From Segatella buccae ATCC 33574 (GTDB lineage: Bacteria; Bacteroidota; Bacteroidia; Bacteroidales; Bacteroidaceae), in assembly GCF_000184945.1 (NCBI RefSeq), contig NZ_GL586311.1, forward strand, positions 988,502-1,052,501: 64,000 bases of DNA, in the 5' to 3' direction. The first letter of the stretch is position 1, and each line of letters opens with the position of its first letter. Positions 17,418-27,724 of this stretch are shown in pieces. Both the position numbers and the translations under genes were made by a program. The notes below the pieces were generated by a model, which searched no databases, was not told where the DNA came from, and saw only the letters and a list, made by a program, of their open reading frames with translations.

Positions 17418-19433
17418 ATGAAATTATTCCATAAAAGTCTGGTGGCCGGAGCGGCCGGGGCCTTGTTGCTCTCTGCCTCTTCCTGCACCGACGAATTCAA
17501 GTTCGGCAACAGCTTCTTGGAGAAGTCTCCCGGCGGCGACGTTACCATTGACACGGTGTTCAGCAAAGCCGAATACACCAAGCAGTATCTGGCCGGCATC
17601 TATTCGCTCCAGTACTATGGCTTGCCTTACCGCCGCGTGAACAGCTTCCCGTTCACTTATGACACCTACTCCACGAAGTTCGACTGCATGACCGACTGCT
17701 ATCTGAGCAACTTCTCCAACGAGAGCGGCAGCGTGGCCTACTACACCGGCACGCTCAACTCCAACAGCTCTTATCAAAGCAGCATGCTCTTCGACTACCG
17801 CTACAATAACACTTTCGAAGCCATCCGCGACGGTTGGATTCTCATCGAGAACATCGGCCGCGTGCCCGACATGAGCGAAGACCAGAAGCGGCAATACGTT
17901 GCTGAGGCCAAGTGCCTGATAGCGGCCAAGTATTTCGATGCGTTCAAGTTCTATGGCGGCATGCCCATCATCAAGGGCACCTTCAGCGGACACGACGCCA
18001 CCTACAGTCTGCCGCGGGCCACGGTGGAGGAGACAGTCAACTTCATGGTGGGTCTGCTCAACGATGCCATCGCCGTGCTCCCGTGGACGGTGGACAACCC
18101 CGCTGTGAACGCCGGCCACTGGACCAAGGCAAGTGCCATGGCCTTGAAGTGCAAGATATGGCAGTTTGCGGCCTCTCCGCTCTTCAACGACACGAAAGGA
18201 TACCATGGTGGCGACTCCGAGGCTGAGCAGCAGCATCTCGTGTGGTATGGTGGCTACAAGGCCGAATTGTGGGATTCGCTGAAGAACTCCTGCAAGGCTT
18301 TCTTCGACGAACTCAACGCCCGCGGAGGCTATGCACTCGAACAGGTGGACGAGAACAGCGACAAGCGGCCGCAGGACTACTGCAATGCCTACCGCAAGGC
18401 TTATTACAGTTCGAGGAGCTCGGAAATACTCCATTTCACCCGTGTGAACAATTCCGACGCCTACAAGTCGTCTACCTACGCTTGGCACCAGTGGCAGGCC
18501 ATCGGCCGGTGCAGCACCAATCCCACCTTTGAATACATGACCATGTTTGGGTGGGCCGACGGTACGCCCTTCGACTGGGACAAAATGACCGATGCGCAGA
18601 AAGACACGATGTTCACCACCGGGGGAGGCGACGCCACGAATGTACACTACACCCGCGACCCGCGCCTCTATGAGACGATGCTCGTCAACGGTGAGGCTAC
18701 GGCCATGGACGAGGCTTCGGGCAACCTGAGCGGCCGTATGCGCGAGATGTGGGTAGGCGGCGGAACCTCCGGTGTAGCCGGTGCCCTCGGGGCAAGAGAG
18801 GAAGCAGCCTTCGCGCAGCAGTCGGTCAATGAGGCTACGGCACAGATGGGCACCGGTCTGGGCAACCAGAAATACTATTGCAATGCCGACGGTCTGCGCA
18901 AGGGATACAATATACAGTGGACCTACCTGCGCCTGTCGGACATCTATCTCACCTACGCCGAGGCCCTGTTGCAGACAGGCGACAATGCCGGAGCCATCGA
19001 ACAGATAGACAAGGTGCGCGCCCGTGTGGGCCTGAAGGGCTTGAAGAAGGCTTATCCCACAGAGAACCTTGCCTCCGACAAGAAGGCACTGCTCGAACGC
19101 TTGTTGCAGGAGCGGGCTTGCGAACTCGGATTGGAAGATTCCCGCTATTTCGATCTCATCCGTTACAAGCGTGCCGACATTTTGGAGAAACCGCTCCACA
19201 AGCTTCTCACCTATCGTCTGAACGACGACGGAACTGTCAACCAAAAGATGTGGTTCGGCCATGACCAGACCAAGGGCATTCCTTATCCATCGCACTTCAA
19301 ATACGAAACGGCCGTGGTGAAGCGCACCCGTGTGTGGTGGACGCAGGGTTACGATCCGAAGTGGTACTTGCAGCCTTGGCCGCTCACGGAGGTTAACAAG
19401 GGTTACGGACTGGTGCAGAATCCGGGATGGTGA
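17418..19433 (+). CDS. SusD-like surface glycan-binding lipoprotein 1
   Basis: The 671-residue lipoprotein forms the lid of the SusC transporter. It has a lipobox LLLSASSC with Cys23 as the lipidation site, the N-terminal TPR-like helical region typical of SusD, the DIYLTYAEALLQTG motif and the usual end PWPLTEVNKGYGLVQNPGW. It is longer than many SusD proteins (about 500-600 residues). It lies between the two SusC genes in one operon (19 bp after SusC-1, 69 bp before SusC-2). Confidence 0.93.
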   Translation: MKLFHKSLVAGAAGALLLSASSCTDEFKFGNSFLEKSPGGDVTIDTVFSKAEYTKQYLAGIYSLQYYGLPYRRVNSFPFTYDTYSTKFDCMTDCYLSNFSNESGSVAYYTGTLNSNSSYQSSMLFDYRYNNTFEAIRDGWILIENIGRVPDMSEDQKRQYVAEAKCLIAAKYFDAFKFYGGMPIIKGTFSGHDATYSLPRATVEETVNFMVGLLNDAIAVLPWTVDNPAVNAGHWTKASAMALKCKIWQFAASPLFNDTKGYHGGDSEAEQQHLVWYGGYKAELWDSLKNSCKAFFDELNARGGYALEQVDENSDKRPQDYCNAYRKAYYSSRSSEILHFTRVNNSDAYKSSTYAWHQWQAIGRCSTNPTFEYMTMFGWADGTPFDWDKMTDAQKDTMFTTGGGDATNVHYTRDPRLYETMLVNGEATAMDEASGNLSGRMREMWVGGGTSGVAGALGAREEAAFAQQSVNEATAQMGTGLGNQKYYCNADGLRKGYNIQWTYLRLSDIYLTYAEALLQTGDNAGAIEQIDKVRARVGLKGLKKAYPTENLASDKKALLERLLQERACELGLEDSRYFDLIRYKRADILEKPLHKLLTYRLNDDGTVNQKMWFGHDQTKGIPYPSHFKYETAVVKRTRVWWTQGYDPKWYLQPWPLTEVNKGYGLVQNPGW

Positions 19434-19502
19434 GAACGGGGAGTCCACTCCCTTAACTCCTTATATCATAAAGACAAAGAAAGATTTTATCAAGAATAGA
19501 AT

Positions 19503-22499
19503 ATGAATAAGAAAAAGATATTGGTTCCTCTGTTTGCCACCTGTGCCCTGCAGGCTATGGCCCAGACGGCAGGCAGCATCACCGGTGTGGTGGTGGATCA
19601 GTGGAACAAGCCCATTTCGGGAGCTGTCGTGATGGATGCCAACGACCCGCTCAATGCCGTGCCTACACGCAAAGACGGTTCATTCACCATCTCGGGCAGC
19701 AAAACATTGAAGGTGCAGGCCCCCAACCGCAGTGAGAAAGTGGTGGAGGCCGGCGACGGCAAGGTGGTTGTCAAGATGGATTATGCCAGCAGACCGGTGT
19801 ACACCGGCACGGGCAAGGTGCTCACCGAGAAGGAGTCTACCGCCAGTGTAGCCGGTGCTTGGGGCAGCGACCTCAACCATCGTTCCACTAAAGACATCGG
19901 GCAGTCGCTCTTCGGACAAGTGCTCGGACTGCAAACCCTACAGCAGTCGGCCCGCTTTGCAGGCGTGTCAACCACCAACTACGTGCGCGGTTTGCAGAGC
20001 ACCAACTCCAGTCCGCTCATCATTGTGGATGGCATAGATCGTGAAATCACCGACATCACCCCCGAAGAAGTAGATCACGTGTCGGTATTGAAAGACGCTG
20101 CTGCTGCCGCCCTCTACGGTTATAAGGGGGCCAACGGTGTGTTGGTGATCACTACCAAGCGCGGTCTCTACGACAAGCGGGAGATTTCGGCCTCTTACGA
20201 CCACTCGTTCAACTGGCAGGCCCGCCGTCCGAAGTTTGTCGATGGCTTCACTTACGCCGGTGCTGTGAACGAAGCGCGTGCCAACGAGGGGGCCACAGCC
20301 GTCTATGACGAGAATGCGCTCAATGCCTACAAGAACGGCACGTTGCCTTACAACTTTCCCAATGTGGATTGGGTGGGGGAGACTATGCGCGACGTGAGCT
20401 CCACGGACAACTTCAATCTCACTTTCCGCGGAGGTGGCATGAAGTTCCGTTACTACACGCTGTTCAACCTTATCAACAGCAATGGGTACATCAAGCAGCC
20501 CAATCTCAATGACGGTTACTCCACGCAGGAGAAGTACATGAAAGCCAATATCCGCTCCAACTGGGATATTGACCTTTCGCCCAAAACCAAATTGGCAGTC
20601 AACTTACTTGGCACACTGGCCGAATCGAACTATCCCGGCGACAATGCCAACATTTGGAATGCCATCTACAGTATGCCGTCGGGGGCTGTGCCTGTGAAGA
20701 CGGAAGATGGCTTGTGGGGCGGAAGTTCGCAGTTTGCCGGCACACTCAACCCCGTGGCGCTGGCCACCGGTGCTGCTTACAGCAAGAACCACCGCCGCAC
20801 ATTCGATGCCGACCTCACGCTGACGCAGAATCTCGATGCTTTCCTTGATGGCCTCTATGGTTCGTTCCGGTTGGCCTACGACAACACGTCGCTCATCACC
20901 GAGAACCGTTCCAAACTCTACAACTACGGCATGAACACCGTCACTGGATGGAACACCGACGGCACGGTGGCATCTGTAAACAAATACAAGCAGACTGTAA
21001 CCTCCGAGTCGATGGCCGAAAACTCCGACCTGACCAGCTACAACCGCTTGTTCAACTTCTACGCCCAACTGGCCTACGACAAGACTTTCGGCAAGCACTC
21101 CATCTATGCGCAAGGGCGTTGGGAGTATGAATACAAGAATTATCAAGGCCTCAACACGACCAACTACCGCATGACGGCTTCGCTTTTCACCCACTACGGT
21201 TTCCTGAGCCGCTACTTCTTCGACACCTCTTGGGTGTATGCAGGAAGCAACAAGTTGGCCCCCGGCCACAAGTGGACACTCTCCCCGACATTCTCGGCAG
21301 CTTGGGTGGCTTCCGATGAGGCTTGGGCAAAAGACTTGGGATGGCTCGATTTCCTCAAAGTGCGGGCTTCCTATGGTGTGCAGAACACAGATGCCATTCC
21401 CTACGAAGACTATTGGGAACAACTGTATAAGTATTCAGGCGTGGGCTATCGCGTCGGCAGCGAGTTCGGTCTGGGCAATGCACGCTATGAAATGTCGCGT
21501 TTGGCCAGTCAGGCAAGCCTCCATGAGCGTGCCGATAAGTTCAACATCGGTCTGGATGCCACCCTTTTTGGCGGTCTTGATGTGACGATGGACTTCTTCT
21601 CTCAGCAGCGCAACAACATCTGGGTGGAGGCATCGGGCAAGTACACTGCCGTGCTCGGCGTGGAAGCACCTTACGAGGCTGCCGAGAAAATCAGCAGTCA
21701 TGGCTTCGAACTGGGCTTGAACTACATCAAGAACGTCACTTCCGACCTGACTGTCAACGTGGGTGGCAACTTTACCTATAATAAAAATAAGGTGAAGGAA
21801 ATGCTCGAAGAGCCCCGCGCCTTTGAGAATCTTGTGATGACGGGCAAGCCCTACGGACAGCTTACAGGCTTACAGGCCATTGGACTTTTCAAGGATGAGG
21901 CCGACATCGCAGCCAGTCCCCGACAGAATTTCGGCCCCGTCTATCCCGGTGACATCAAGTATAAGGACGTGAACGGTGACAATGTGATTGATGCCAACGA
22001 TGTGACTTCCATCGGTTACAATACTCTTTGCCCGGAGATTTACTACTCTTTCAAGTTAGGAGCCGACTACAAGAATTTCGGTTTCACGGCCTTGTTCCAA
22101 GGTACCGGCAACTTTTCGGCCATGATGAGTTCGTCTCTCGTGCGTCCGTCGGCATCGGGCAACAGCATCTCCACAGAGTATTACAACAACCGTTGGACAC
22201 CGGAGAATCCCACAGCCAGGTATCCGCGCCTGTCATACGAGAGCAGTTCCAACAACAACCGCAACAGCTCTTTCTGGCTCGTCGACCGCTCGTTCCTCAA
22301 GCTGCGCTATGTGGAGGCCTACTACAATCTGCCCCAGTCGGTACTGAACCGCATCAAGTTCATCAGCAAAGCCAAGGTCTATGTGCGTGGCATCGATCTC
22401 CTCTGCTTCGACAAGGTGAAGGTGGCCGATCCTGAAACTCCCAACACGCTCTATCCGACCAGCCGCAGCATCGTGGCCGGACTCAGCCTTGATTTCTAA
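19503..22499 (+). CDS. SusC-like TonB-dependent outer-membrane transporter 2
   Basis: This 998-residue second SusC has a signal peptide (to ...ALQAMAQ, residue ~20), a short regulatory domain (ITGVVVDQWNKPISGAVV, about 26-90), a plug with LYGYKGANGVLVITTKRG and a barrel ending SIVAGLSLDF. The canonical VVGYG TonB-box pattern is not seen; VYTGTGKVLTEKE occupies that place. It is clearly diverged from SusC-1, not a recent duplicate. It ends 25 bp before its SusD partner, and the pair probably handles a different RG-I fragment or length class. Confidence 0.92.
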   Translation: MNKKKILVPLFATCALQAMAQTAGSITGVVVDQWNKPISGAVVMDANDPLNAVPTRKDGSFTISGSKTLKVQAPNRSEKVVEAGDGKVVVKMDYASRPVYTGTGKVLTEKESTASVAGAWGSDLNHRSTKDIGQSLFGQVLGLQTLQQSARFAGVSTTNYVRGLQSTNSSPLIIVDGIDREITDITPEEVDHVSVLKDAAAAALYGYKGANGVLVITTKRGLYDKREISASYDHSFNWQARRPKFVDGFTYAGAVNEARANEGATAVYDENALNAYKNGTLPYNFPNVDWVGETMRDVSSTDNFNLTFRGGGMKFRYYTLFNLINSNGYIKQPNLNDGYSTQEKYMKANIRSNWDIDLSPKTKLAVNLLGTLAESNYPGDNANIWNAIYSMPSGAVPVKTEDGLWGGSSQFAGTLNPVALATGAAYSKNHRRTFDADLTLTQNLDAFLDGLYGSFRLAYDNTSLITENRSKLYNYGMNTVTGWNTDGTVASVNKYKQTVTSESMAENSDLTSYNRLFNFYAQLAYDKTFGKHSIYAQGRWEYEYKNYQGLNTTNYRMTASLFTHYGFLSRYFFDTSWVYAGSNKLAPGHKWTLSPTFSAAWVASDEAWAKDLGWLDFLKVRASYGVQNTDAIPYEDYWEQLYKYSGVGYRVGSEFGLGNARYEMSRLASQASLHERADKFNIGLDATLFGGLDVTMDFFSQQRNNIWVEASGKYTAVLGVEAPYEAAEKISSHGFELGLNYIKNVTSDLTVNVGGNFTYNKNKVKEMLEEPRAFENLVMTGKPYGQLTGLQAIGLFKDEADIAASPRQNFGPVYPGDIKYKDVNGDNVIDANDVTSIGYNTLCPEIYYSFKLGADYKNFGFTALFQGTGNFSAMMSSSLVRPSASGNSISTEYYNNRWTPENPTARYPRLSYESSSNNNRNSSFWLVDRSFLKLRYVEAYYNLPQSVLNRIKFISKAKVYVRGIDLLCFDKVKVADPETPNTLYPTSRSIVAGLSLDF

Positions 22500-22524
22500 T
22501 GTCGTAACATTAAAAGAAAGAAAA

Positions 22525-24282
22525 ATGAAAATCAATAAAATGCTTCTCGGCGTGGCCTGCATGTCAACGGCTTTGGTTTCGTGCAGTGATCAGCTCAACT
22601 ACCATGAGTATGACAACGTCGGAAAAGACTATATCTCCGCCACCTACGAACGTGTAGACGGTCTGGTGTCCAATATTTACAGCCAGCTCGACTATGATTT
22701 TGGTGAGAGCTACGGTGGCGGTATGCTGGCCTCGGCTTCCGATGAGGCGGTGTATTGCAACAAGACAGCTTCCGTCAACACCTTCTACAACGGTTCGTGG
22801 AGTTCCGTGACTCCGATGTCGGGGCAGTGGAATGCAAGCTATGCCGCCATTGCCGACTGCAACGACTTTCTCGAAAACTTCAAGGGACTGAAGTTTGAAG
22901 CCGAGCTCTATACCGACAAGCACGCCCTCCATCTTGCCCAGTACAAGCGTTTCCCCTTTGAGGTGAAGCTGCTGCGTGCCTATTTCTACTTCCTGCTCGT
23001 GCGCCAGTATGGTGCCGTGCCCTACTACACGGCCTATCTCTCACCCGATCAGAAAAACAAATTGCCGCGCACACCGGCCCTCGATGTTCTCGACTCCATC
23101 ATGACTACCTGCGATGAAGTGGTAGACTCTCTGCCCATAGACTACACCAATCTGGGTGAATTTACCATGACACCTCCCGAGACCGGTCGCTTCGGCAGAC
23201 TCGTTGCCTTGGCCCTCAAGGCCCGTGCCCAACTTTACGCGGCCAGTCCGCTCTTCAGCGGTAAGGCCGAAGGCGACAAAGAGCGTTATCTCAAGGCCGC
23301 CCAATACTGTCAGGCACTCATCGACACGTGTGCGGCCCATAAGATCCGCATCGGCTTCTACGAGAACACGTGGGGCACATCGAGCTATATGTCGGGAGCA
23401 CGCAACAATGCCGAACTCATCTATGCCCGTCGGGTGGACGACTTCGGAAAGCCCGAGTCGCGTAACTTCCCCGTAGGCATCGCCAGTGCCGGAGCCGGGG
23501 GCAACTGTCCGAGTGAGGACTTGGCAGAGGCCTTCGAGACGAAGGGAGGCTACGATGTGACGCTGACTGATAACGGTTTCGCCAGCGACGATCCGGCTTT
23601 CGACCCACAGCATCCGTTTGCCAACCGCGACCCGCGTTTCAGTCTCATTTTTGCTGTCAATGGCGAAGCCAAGTGGCCCATGTCCAATGCAGATCCGCTG
23701 GAGACCTACTATGGCGGCGTGAGTGGCGAACCCAAGGTGGGAGCCACTCCCACGGGCTACTACCTGAAGAAACTTCTCGACGGAACCATCGACCTTTCTT
23801 CCACCGGCACCAAGAAAGGCTCTTACCACTCGTGGATGACTTTCCGCTTGGGCGAGTTCTATCTCAACTATGCCGAGGCCGCTTTCAAGGCCACCGGCAG
23901 TGCCAATGTGGTGCCCGAGGGCTGCAAACTCACGGCCACGGCTGCCGTTAACGTGCTGCGCCGCCGGGTGAAGGTGGTGATGCCCAACCTGCCGGCCACG
24001 CTCTCCAATGACCTCTTTTGGGAGAAGTACAAGAAAGAACGCTTTGCCGAACTCTGCTTCGAGGGCCATCGGTTCTACGATGTGCGTCGCTGGAAGGAGG
24101 CCGACAAGTATCTGAAACGTGTGAAACTCCTGAAGATCATCAAGAATGATGACGGCACCTTTACTTACAAGCCGGACTATCAAGAGCGGGAATGGAACGA
24201 CAAGATGTATCTGTTCCCCATTCCCCAAAGTGATATCATCAAGTCGGGTGGTGCTCTAAAGCAGAATCCCGGATGGGAATAA
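22525..24282 (+). CDS. SusD-like surface glycan-binding lipoprotein 2
   Basis: The start at 22525 (MKINKM) gives a proper lipoprotein signal, STALVSC, with Cys20; the longer in-frame start at 22489 would overlap SusC-2 and bury the signal. The 585-residue protein shows SusD features: LRAYFYFLLVRQYGAVPY, FRLGEFYLNYAEAAFK, ERFAELCFEGHRFYDVRRW and the end YLFPIPQSDI...LKQNPGWE. It is the last gene before a strong terminator, closing the two-pair SusCD operon. Confidence 0.92.
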   Translation: MKINKMLLGVACMSTALVSCSDQLNYHEYDNVGKDYISATYERVDGLVSNIYSQLDYDFGESYGGGMLASASDEAVYCNKTASVNTFYNGSWSSVTPMSGQWNASYAAIADCNDFLENFKGLKFEAELYTDKHALHLAQYKRFPFEVKLLRAYFYFLLVRQYGAVPYYTAYLSPDQKNKLPRTPALDVLDSIMTTCDEVVDSLPIDYTNLGEFTMTPPETGRFGRLVALALKARAQLYAASPLFSGKAEGDKERYLKAAQYCQALIDTCAAHKIRIGFYENTWGTSSYMSGARNNAELIYARRVDDFGKPESRNFPVGIASAGAGGNCPSEDLAEAFETKGGYDVTLTDNGFASDDPAFDPQHPFANRDPRFSLIFAVNGEAKWPMSNADPLETYYGGVSGEPKVGATPTGYYLKKLLDGTIDLSSTGTKKGSYHSWMTFRLGEFYLNYAEAAFKATGSANVVPEGCKLTATAAVNVLRRRVKVVMPNLPATLSNDLFWEKYKKERFAELCFEGHRFYDVRRWKEADKYLKRVKLLKIIKNDDGTFTYKPDYQEREWNDKMYLFPIPQSDIIKSGGALKQNPGWE

Positions 24283-24304
24283 CGCCTCACTTGACAATCA
24301 ACAG

Positions 24305-24345
24305 AAAACGCGGATGGCATCGTCATTGCCATCCGCGTTTTTTGT
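24305..24345 (+). terminator. Terminator of the SusCD operon
   Basis: A perfect 14-bp stem (arms about 24306-24319 and 24327-24340, containing CGCGGATGGCA) is followed by TTTTTT. It lies about 23 bp after the SusD-2 stop and may also act on the converging PL9 transcript. Confidence 0.88.
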
Positions 24346-24359
24346 TGTCGGCTTCGTTG

Positions 24360-25805
24360 TCACTTGAGCACGACCTTCCTGCCTCGATGAATGGAAATGC
24401 TTCCGTTAGTCTTCGGTGTCACCATGCCCGAGAGATTGTAATAGCGGTTGTCCGTTTGTGCCGTCTTGGCTTCAGTGGTCACAGGTAGCGCGATGGCAGT
24501 GAGGGTGGCTTGGTCGAACTGATAGCCCATGCGCTTTTGGTAGGCCGGACGGCCTTTCTTGACTTTCATAAACCGTATGTCGGGCAAACTGCCGTCAGCT
24601 TTGCGTGGGGCGGAAAGCTCCGAAGCGTCGAGCGACTCAAAGTCGTCAGCCGTCAGCGTGAGCGGTGAGGGGAGGAAGGAGTTGTTTTCGAGTGTGCAGG
24701 CCGCCGCATTGAGATTGCGGTAGTGCCGCCCGCGCGGGTGATAGGAGAGGTTGTTCTTCAACACGTGGTCGTAGCCCGGCACATCGGTAGCCTCGGTCTT
24801 CGACTTTTGGTTCAGCATGTCGTAGTTGTAGCCGTTGTTGTAGGCCGTGTTGCCATACCACTTGTTGCCTGTCGCATGGTGGTTGGCATAAAATCCGTTT
24901 TGCGGATTGCGCCAAGCCAGACAGTTGCTGATGGTGTTGGAGGGTGCCTCCTTGTTGATGGGGCGCAGGGCATATCCGCCCGCTTTGATGCCGTTGCCGT
25001 TTGCCCGGCGCACGAGGTTGGCGTCATACCCGTTTTCCCATGCCCAGCAGCTGTCTATTGTCACAGGCGCATAGTTGGTGATGAGGTCGAAACCGTCGTC
25101 GCTGTTGCGCCATGCCCGGCAGCCTTTGAACACGTTTCCGGTGTGTTTGGGGTCGGACACGTGGCAGCCGAAGCCGTCTACATTCTCGCCCGAACCATGT
25201 TCCGACACCGGGTCGTAGTTGTTGTAGGCATCGCAGTTGAGTATGAGGTTGTCGGCCCCTTTCCATATCACGAAGCCTATACCCATGCCGTCATGCACGG
25301 CGATGTTTTCTATCGTGTTGTGGTGGTTGCCCCGGCGTATGGTAAACGTCTCCGACTGCGTGTGCGTGGTGATGGTTACTTGGGTGCCCGTGACCTCGAA
25401 ATTGCGGAAGTGCAGGTAGTTGGCATGGATGTAGAAGCCTGCCACGCGCTTGCCGGCCGGTTTTACCCGGCTCAGGTTGAACACAGGCCGCTCCCCCGGA
25501 TAGCCGAAATAGCAGATGGGCTTACCTGCCTTCCCACTTTTGGTGAAGTCGAAGATGCAGGCATAGATGCTCTCCTGCGTGCTCATGATGTCATTGGCCC
25601 CGATGAGATATTCACCTCCGCGGATGAAGAGGGTGTCGCCCGCGGCAAGCAGTTGCTGCGCACGGGCGATGGTGGCGAGGGGCGATGCCGGCGTACCGGG
25701 ATTGGCATCTGAGCCGTTGGGGGCCATGTAGTAGGTCTTGGCTGTAGTGCCCGAGACCATGCAACCCATCAGTAGGGTTGCTGCGATTGTCTTTCTGATT
25801 TTCAT
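24360..25805 (-). CDS. PL9-family pectate/rhamnogalacturonan lyase
   Basis: The 481-residue secreted protein has a signal peptide (to about residue 22), then MAPNGSDANPGTPASPLATIARA and a right-handed parallel beta-helix. PL9 signatures are NVDGFGCH, AWRNSDDGFDL and GNGIKAGG. The lysine of the last motif is Lys274, matching the catalytic base position known for family PL9 (Pel9A Lys273). Members cut homogalacturonan or RG-I; next to PL11, RG-I is the better guess. The C-terminus (YNLSGMVTPKTNG...RKVVLK) has the same sorting-type tail as 9362 and 13073. It follows the PL11 gene after 74 bp on the minus strand. Confidence 0.85.
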   Translation of the reverse strand: MKIRKTIAATLLMGCMVSGTTAKTYYMAPNGSDANPGTPASPLATIARAQQLLAAGDTLFIRGGEYLIGANDIMSTQESIYACIFDFTKSGKAGKPICYFGYPGERPVFNLSRVKPAGKRVAGFYIHANYLHFRNFEVTGTQVTITTHTQSETFTIRRGNHHNTIENIAVHDGMGIGFVIWKGADNLILNCDAYNNYDPVSEHGSGENVDGFGCHVSDPKHTGNVFKGCRAWRNSDDGFDLITNYAPVTIDSCWAWENGYDANLVRRANGNGIKAGGYALRPINKEAPSNTISNCLAWRNPQNGFYANHHATGNKWYGNTAYNNGYNYDMLNQKSKTEATDVPGYDHVLKNNLSYHPRGRHYRNLNAAACTLENNSFLPSPLTLTADDFESLDASELSAPRKADGSLPDIRFMKVKKGRPAYQKRMGYQFDQATLTAIALPVTTEAKTAQTDNRYYNLSGMVTPKTNGSISIHRGRKVVLK

Positions 25806-25879
25806 ATTGATTCTTTTTATATGGATTTAAAAGGTTTCGGCAGGGCCGGATTTCCTGCTCCGTCCTGCCGACCGAATGG

Positions 25880-27724
25880 TTATTTCAGGTAGGTGCGGTC
25901 GTCCGGGCCGATGTAGAATCCCGGTTCGGGCGGTTGGTTGTAGGCCACGTTTTCGGCTGCCACGCTTAGCCGGTAGGGAATATCCTCTTCCAGACAGTTG
26001 ATGCGGTGGTCGGTGGGCACGTCGCTCACGTAGAGGCGCAGCTCGCTGTTGTCGGCCGAGCGCACGAGCACCTCCTCGCGCCAGTCGCCCAAGATGTCGG
26101 CCGACAGGCAGGGATTCGACTTCGTGCCGTTGACGAAGCGTGTGCCGTCGAAGTGGCGTATGGTCTCCAGATTGTGCTCTTTGGAGTTGTATTTATACAC
26201 CGACTCGTGGTCGAGCAGTTCGCGCAGCAAGTCGCCGTCCCACCAGATGCCGAAGTTGATGGACCACCGGCGGCCCGCAAACTGCGCTATCGGTCGGCCC
26301 TTCTCGTCGTAGATGTTGCGGTCGGCGATGCTCCAGAGTTCCGTCCCATAGTTGTCGGGGTCGATGTCGGCCGCCATGCAGCGTCCCACATCCATCGTGC
26401 TGGGATGCCTGAACACCACCTTGCCCGTTGCTGCGTCGCGATAGTCCACACCGTCGCGCTTGTTCTCGTGGCAGTCCCAAATCATCAGCCGTCCCGTCTT
26501 CGGCTCTGCCACGAGGTGGATGGCATCACCGTGGCCGAACTCCGTGCTGTAAAGCGGCTTCCCGTCGTGGTCTACTGCCATCGACCCGTAGGTGATTTCG
26601 TCTTTCCCGTCACCGTCGACATCGGCTATACGGAGGTTGTGGTTGCCCTGTCCGGCATAGGGAGCCAAGGTCGGCGATGCTGCCGTGTCAAACACCCAGC
26701 GGCTCGTCAGTTCGTGCCCGTCCCAGTCCCACGCCGCTATCACGGTGCGGGTGTAGTAGCCCCGGCAGAAGACGGCACTGGCGTGCCGCCCGTCGAGATA
26801 GGCCACGCCTGCCAGAAAGCGGTCGCAGCGGTTGCCGTAGGTGTCGCCCCAGTCGGCTGTGTTGCCCCGTTCGGGGATGTAGTCCACAGTTTTCAATGCC
26901 CGTCCCGTGAGCCCGTCAAACACGGTCAGGTATTCCGGTCCGGCCAGCGTGCGGCCAATGGCCCGTCCCTCCCGCGTGCGGTAGTCGGCTGTGCTGTCTC
27001 CGATGATGTCGCCTTGTCCGTCGCGCGTGCCGTCAGCTGTCTTCATCATCAGTTCCGCCCGTCCGTCGCCATCGAAGTCATAGACCATGTATTGCGTGTA
27101 GTGCGCCCCCGAACGGATGTTTCGCCCGAGGTCGATGCGCCACAGCCGCGGCCCTTCGAGACGGTAGCAGTCGATGAAGGTGTGGCCCGTAAATCCCGCG
27201 TGCGAATTGTCGTGGGCGTTGGTGGGCGACCATTTCAGGAATATCTCGTATTGTCCGTCGCCGTCCACGTCGCCTATGCTCGCGTCGTTGGGTTCGTAGG
27301 TGAAGGCCTCGCCGTCGGGGGTGACACCCCCCTCGGGGGCGTTGAGGGGGATGGAGAGATAGCCGGCAGGGTCGCCGGGCTTCAATCGGAAGCTGCCGGA
27401 AACGGCACCGCCCTTTACCTCATAGACGGCCTCTCCCGCCAACGGATGGTGGTCGGTGAAGAAAGTGCCCCCGTGAGTGAGTGGCCGGTTGTTGAGTTTC
27501 TTGCCGTTTCGGTAGATGTCGAAGGGTTCCCCCTTTTTGTCGGTCGAGAGGATGCGCCACGTGATGTAGACCGATCCGTCGCCGGCCTTCAGCGCCACCA
27601 CTCCCCGGTTGAGGCGTTCCCGTTGCACGACGCTCATGTCGTAGCGTGCCTGTGCCTGTGTCCGCACATTTCCAAATGTCGCGGCCAACAGGCATGATGC
27701 CATCATTGTTAGTTTCAGATTCAT
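25880..27724 (-). CDS. PL11 rhamnogalacturonan lyase
   Basis: A full-length, 614-residue PL11 lyase. After a signal peptide (to about residue 25, ...RTQAQA) come ERLNRGVVAL, ITWRILSTD, a propeller with DVDGDGQYE, DFDGDGRAE, DVDGDGKDE calcium loops, and DILGDWREE near the end, finishing NQPPEPGFYIGPDD. It cuts the RG-I backbone, endo- or exolytically. It is first in a minus-strand operon with the PL9 gene. Unlike the 1494-residue PL11 at the window start it has no C-terminal extension and no sorting domain. Confidence 0.93.
   Translation of the reverse strand: MNLKLTMMASCLLAATFGNVRTQAQARYDMSVVQRERLNRGVVALKAGDGSVYITWRILSTDKKGEPFDIYRNGKKLNNRPLTHGGTFFTDHHPLAGEAVYEVKGGAVSGSFRLKPGDPAGYLSIPLNAPEGGVTPDGEAFTYEPNDASIGDVDGDGQYEIFLKWSPTNAHDNSHAGFTGHTFIDCYRLEGPRLWRIDLGRNIRSGAHYTQYMVYDFDGDGRAELMMKTADGTRDGQGDIIGDSTADYRTREGRAIGRTLAGPEYLTVFDGLTGRALKTVDYIPERGNTADWGDTYGNRCDRFLAGVAYLDGRHASAVFCRGYYTRTVIAAWDWDGHELTSRWVFDTAASPTLAPYAGQGNHNLRIADVDGDGKDEITYGSMAVDHDGKPLYSTEFGHGDAIHLVAEPKTGRLMIWDCHENKRDGVDYRDAATGKVVFRHPSTMDVGRCMAADIDPDNYGTELWSIADRNIYDEKGRPIAQFAGRRWSINFGIWWDGDLLRELLDHESVYKYNSKEHNLETIRHFDGTRFVNGTKSNPCLSADILGDWREEVLVRSADNSELRLYVSDVPTDHRINCLEEDIPYRLSVAAENVAYNQPPEPGFYIGPDDRTYLK

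Noticed and set aside
14231..24282. Two SusCD pairs as a recent tandem duplication
   Set aside because: The two SusC proteins differ in length, TonB-box region and plug sequence, and the SusD proteins differ by about 86 residues, so they are not recent copies.
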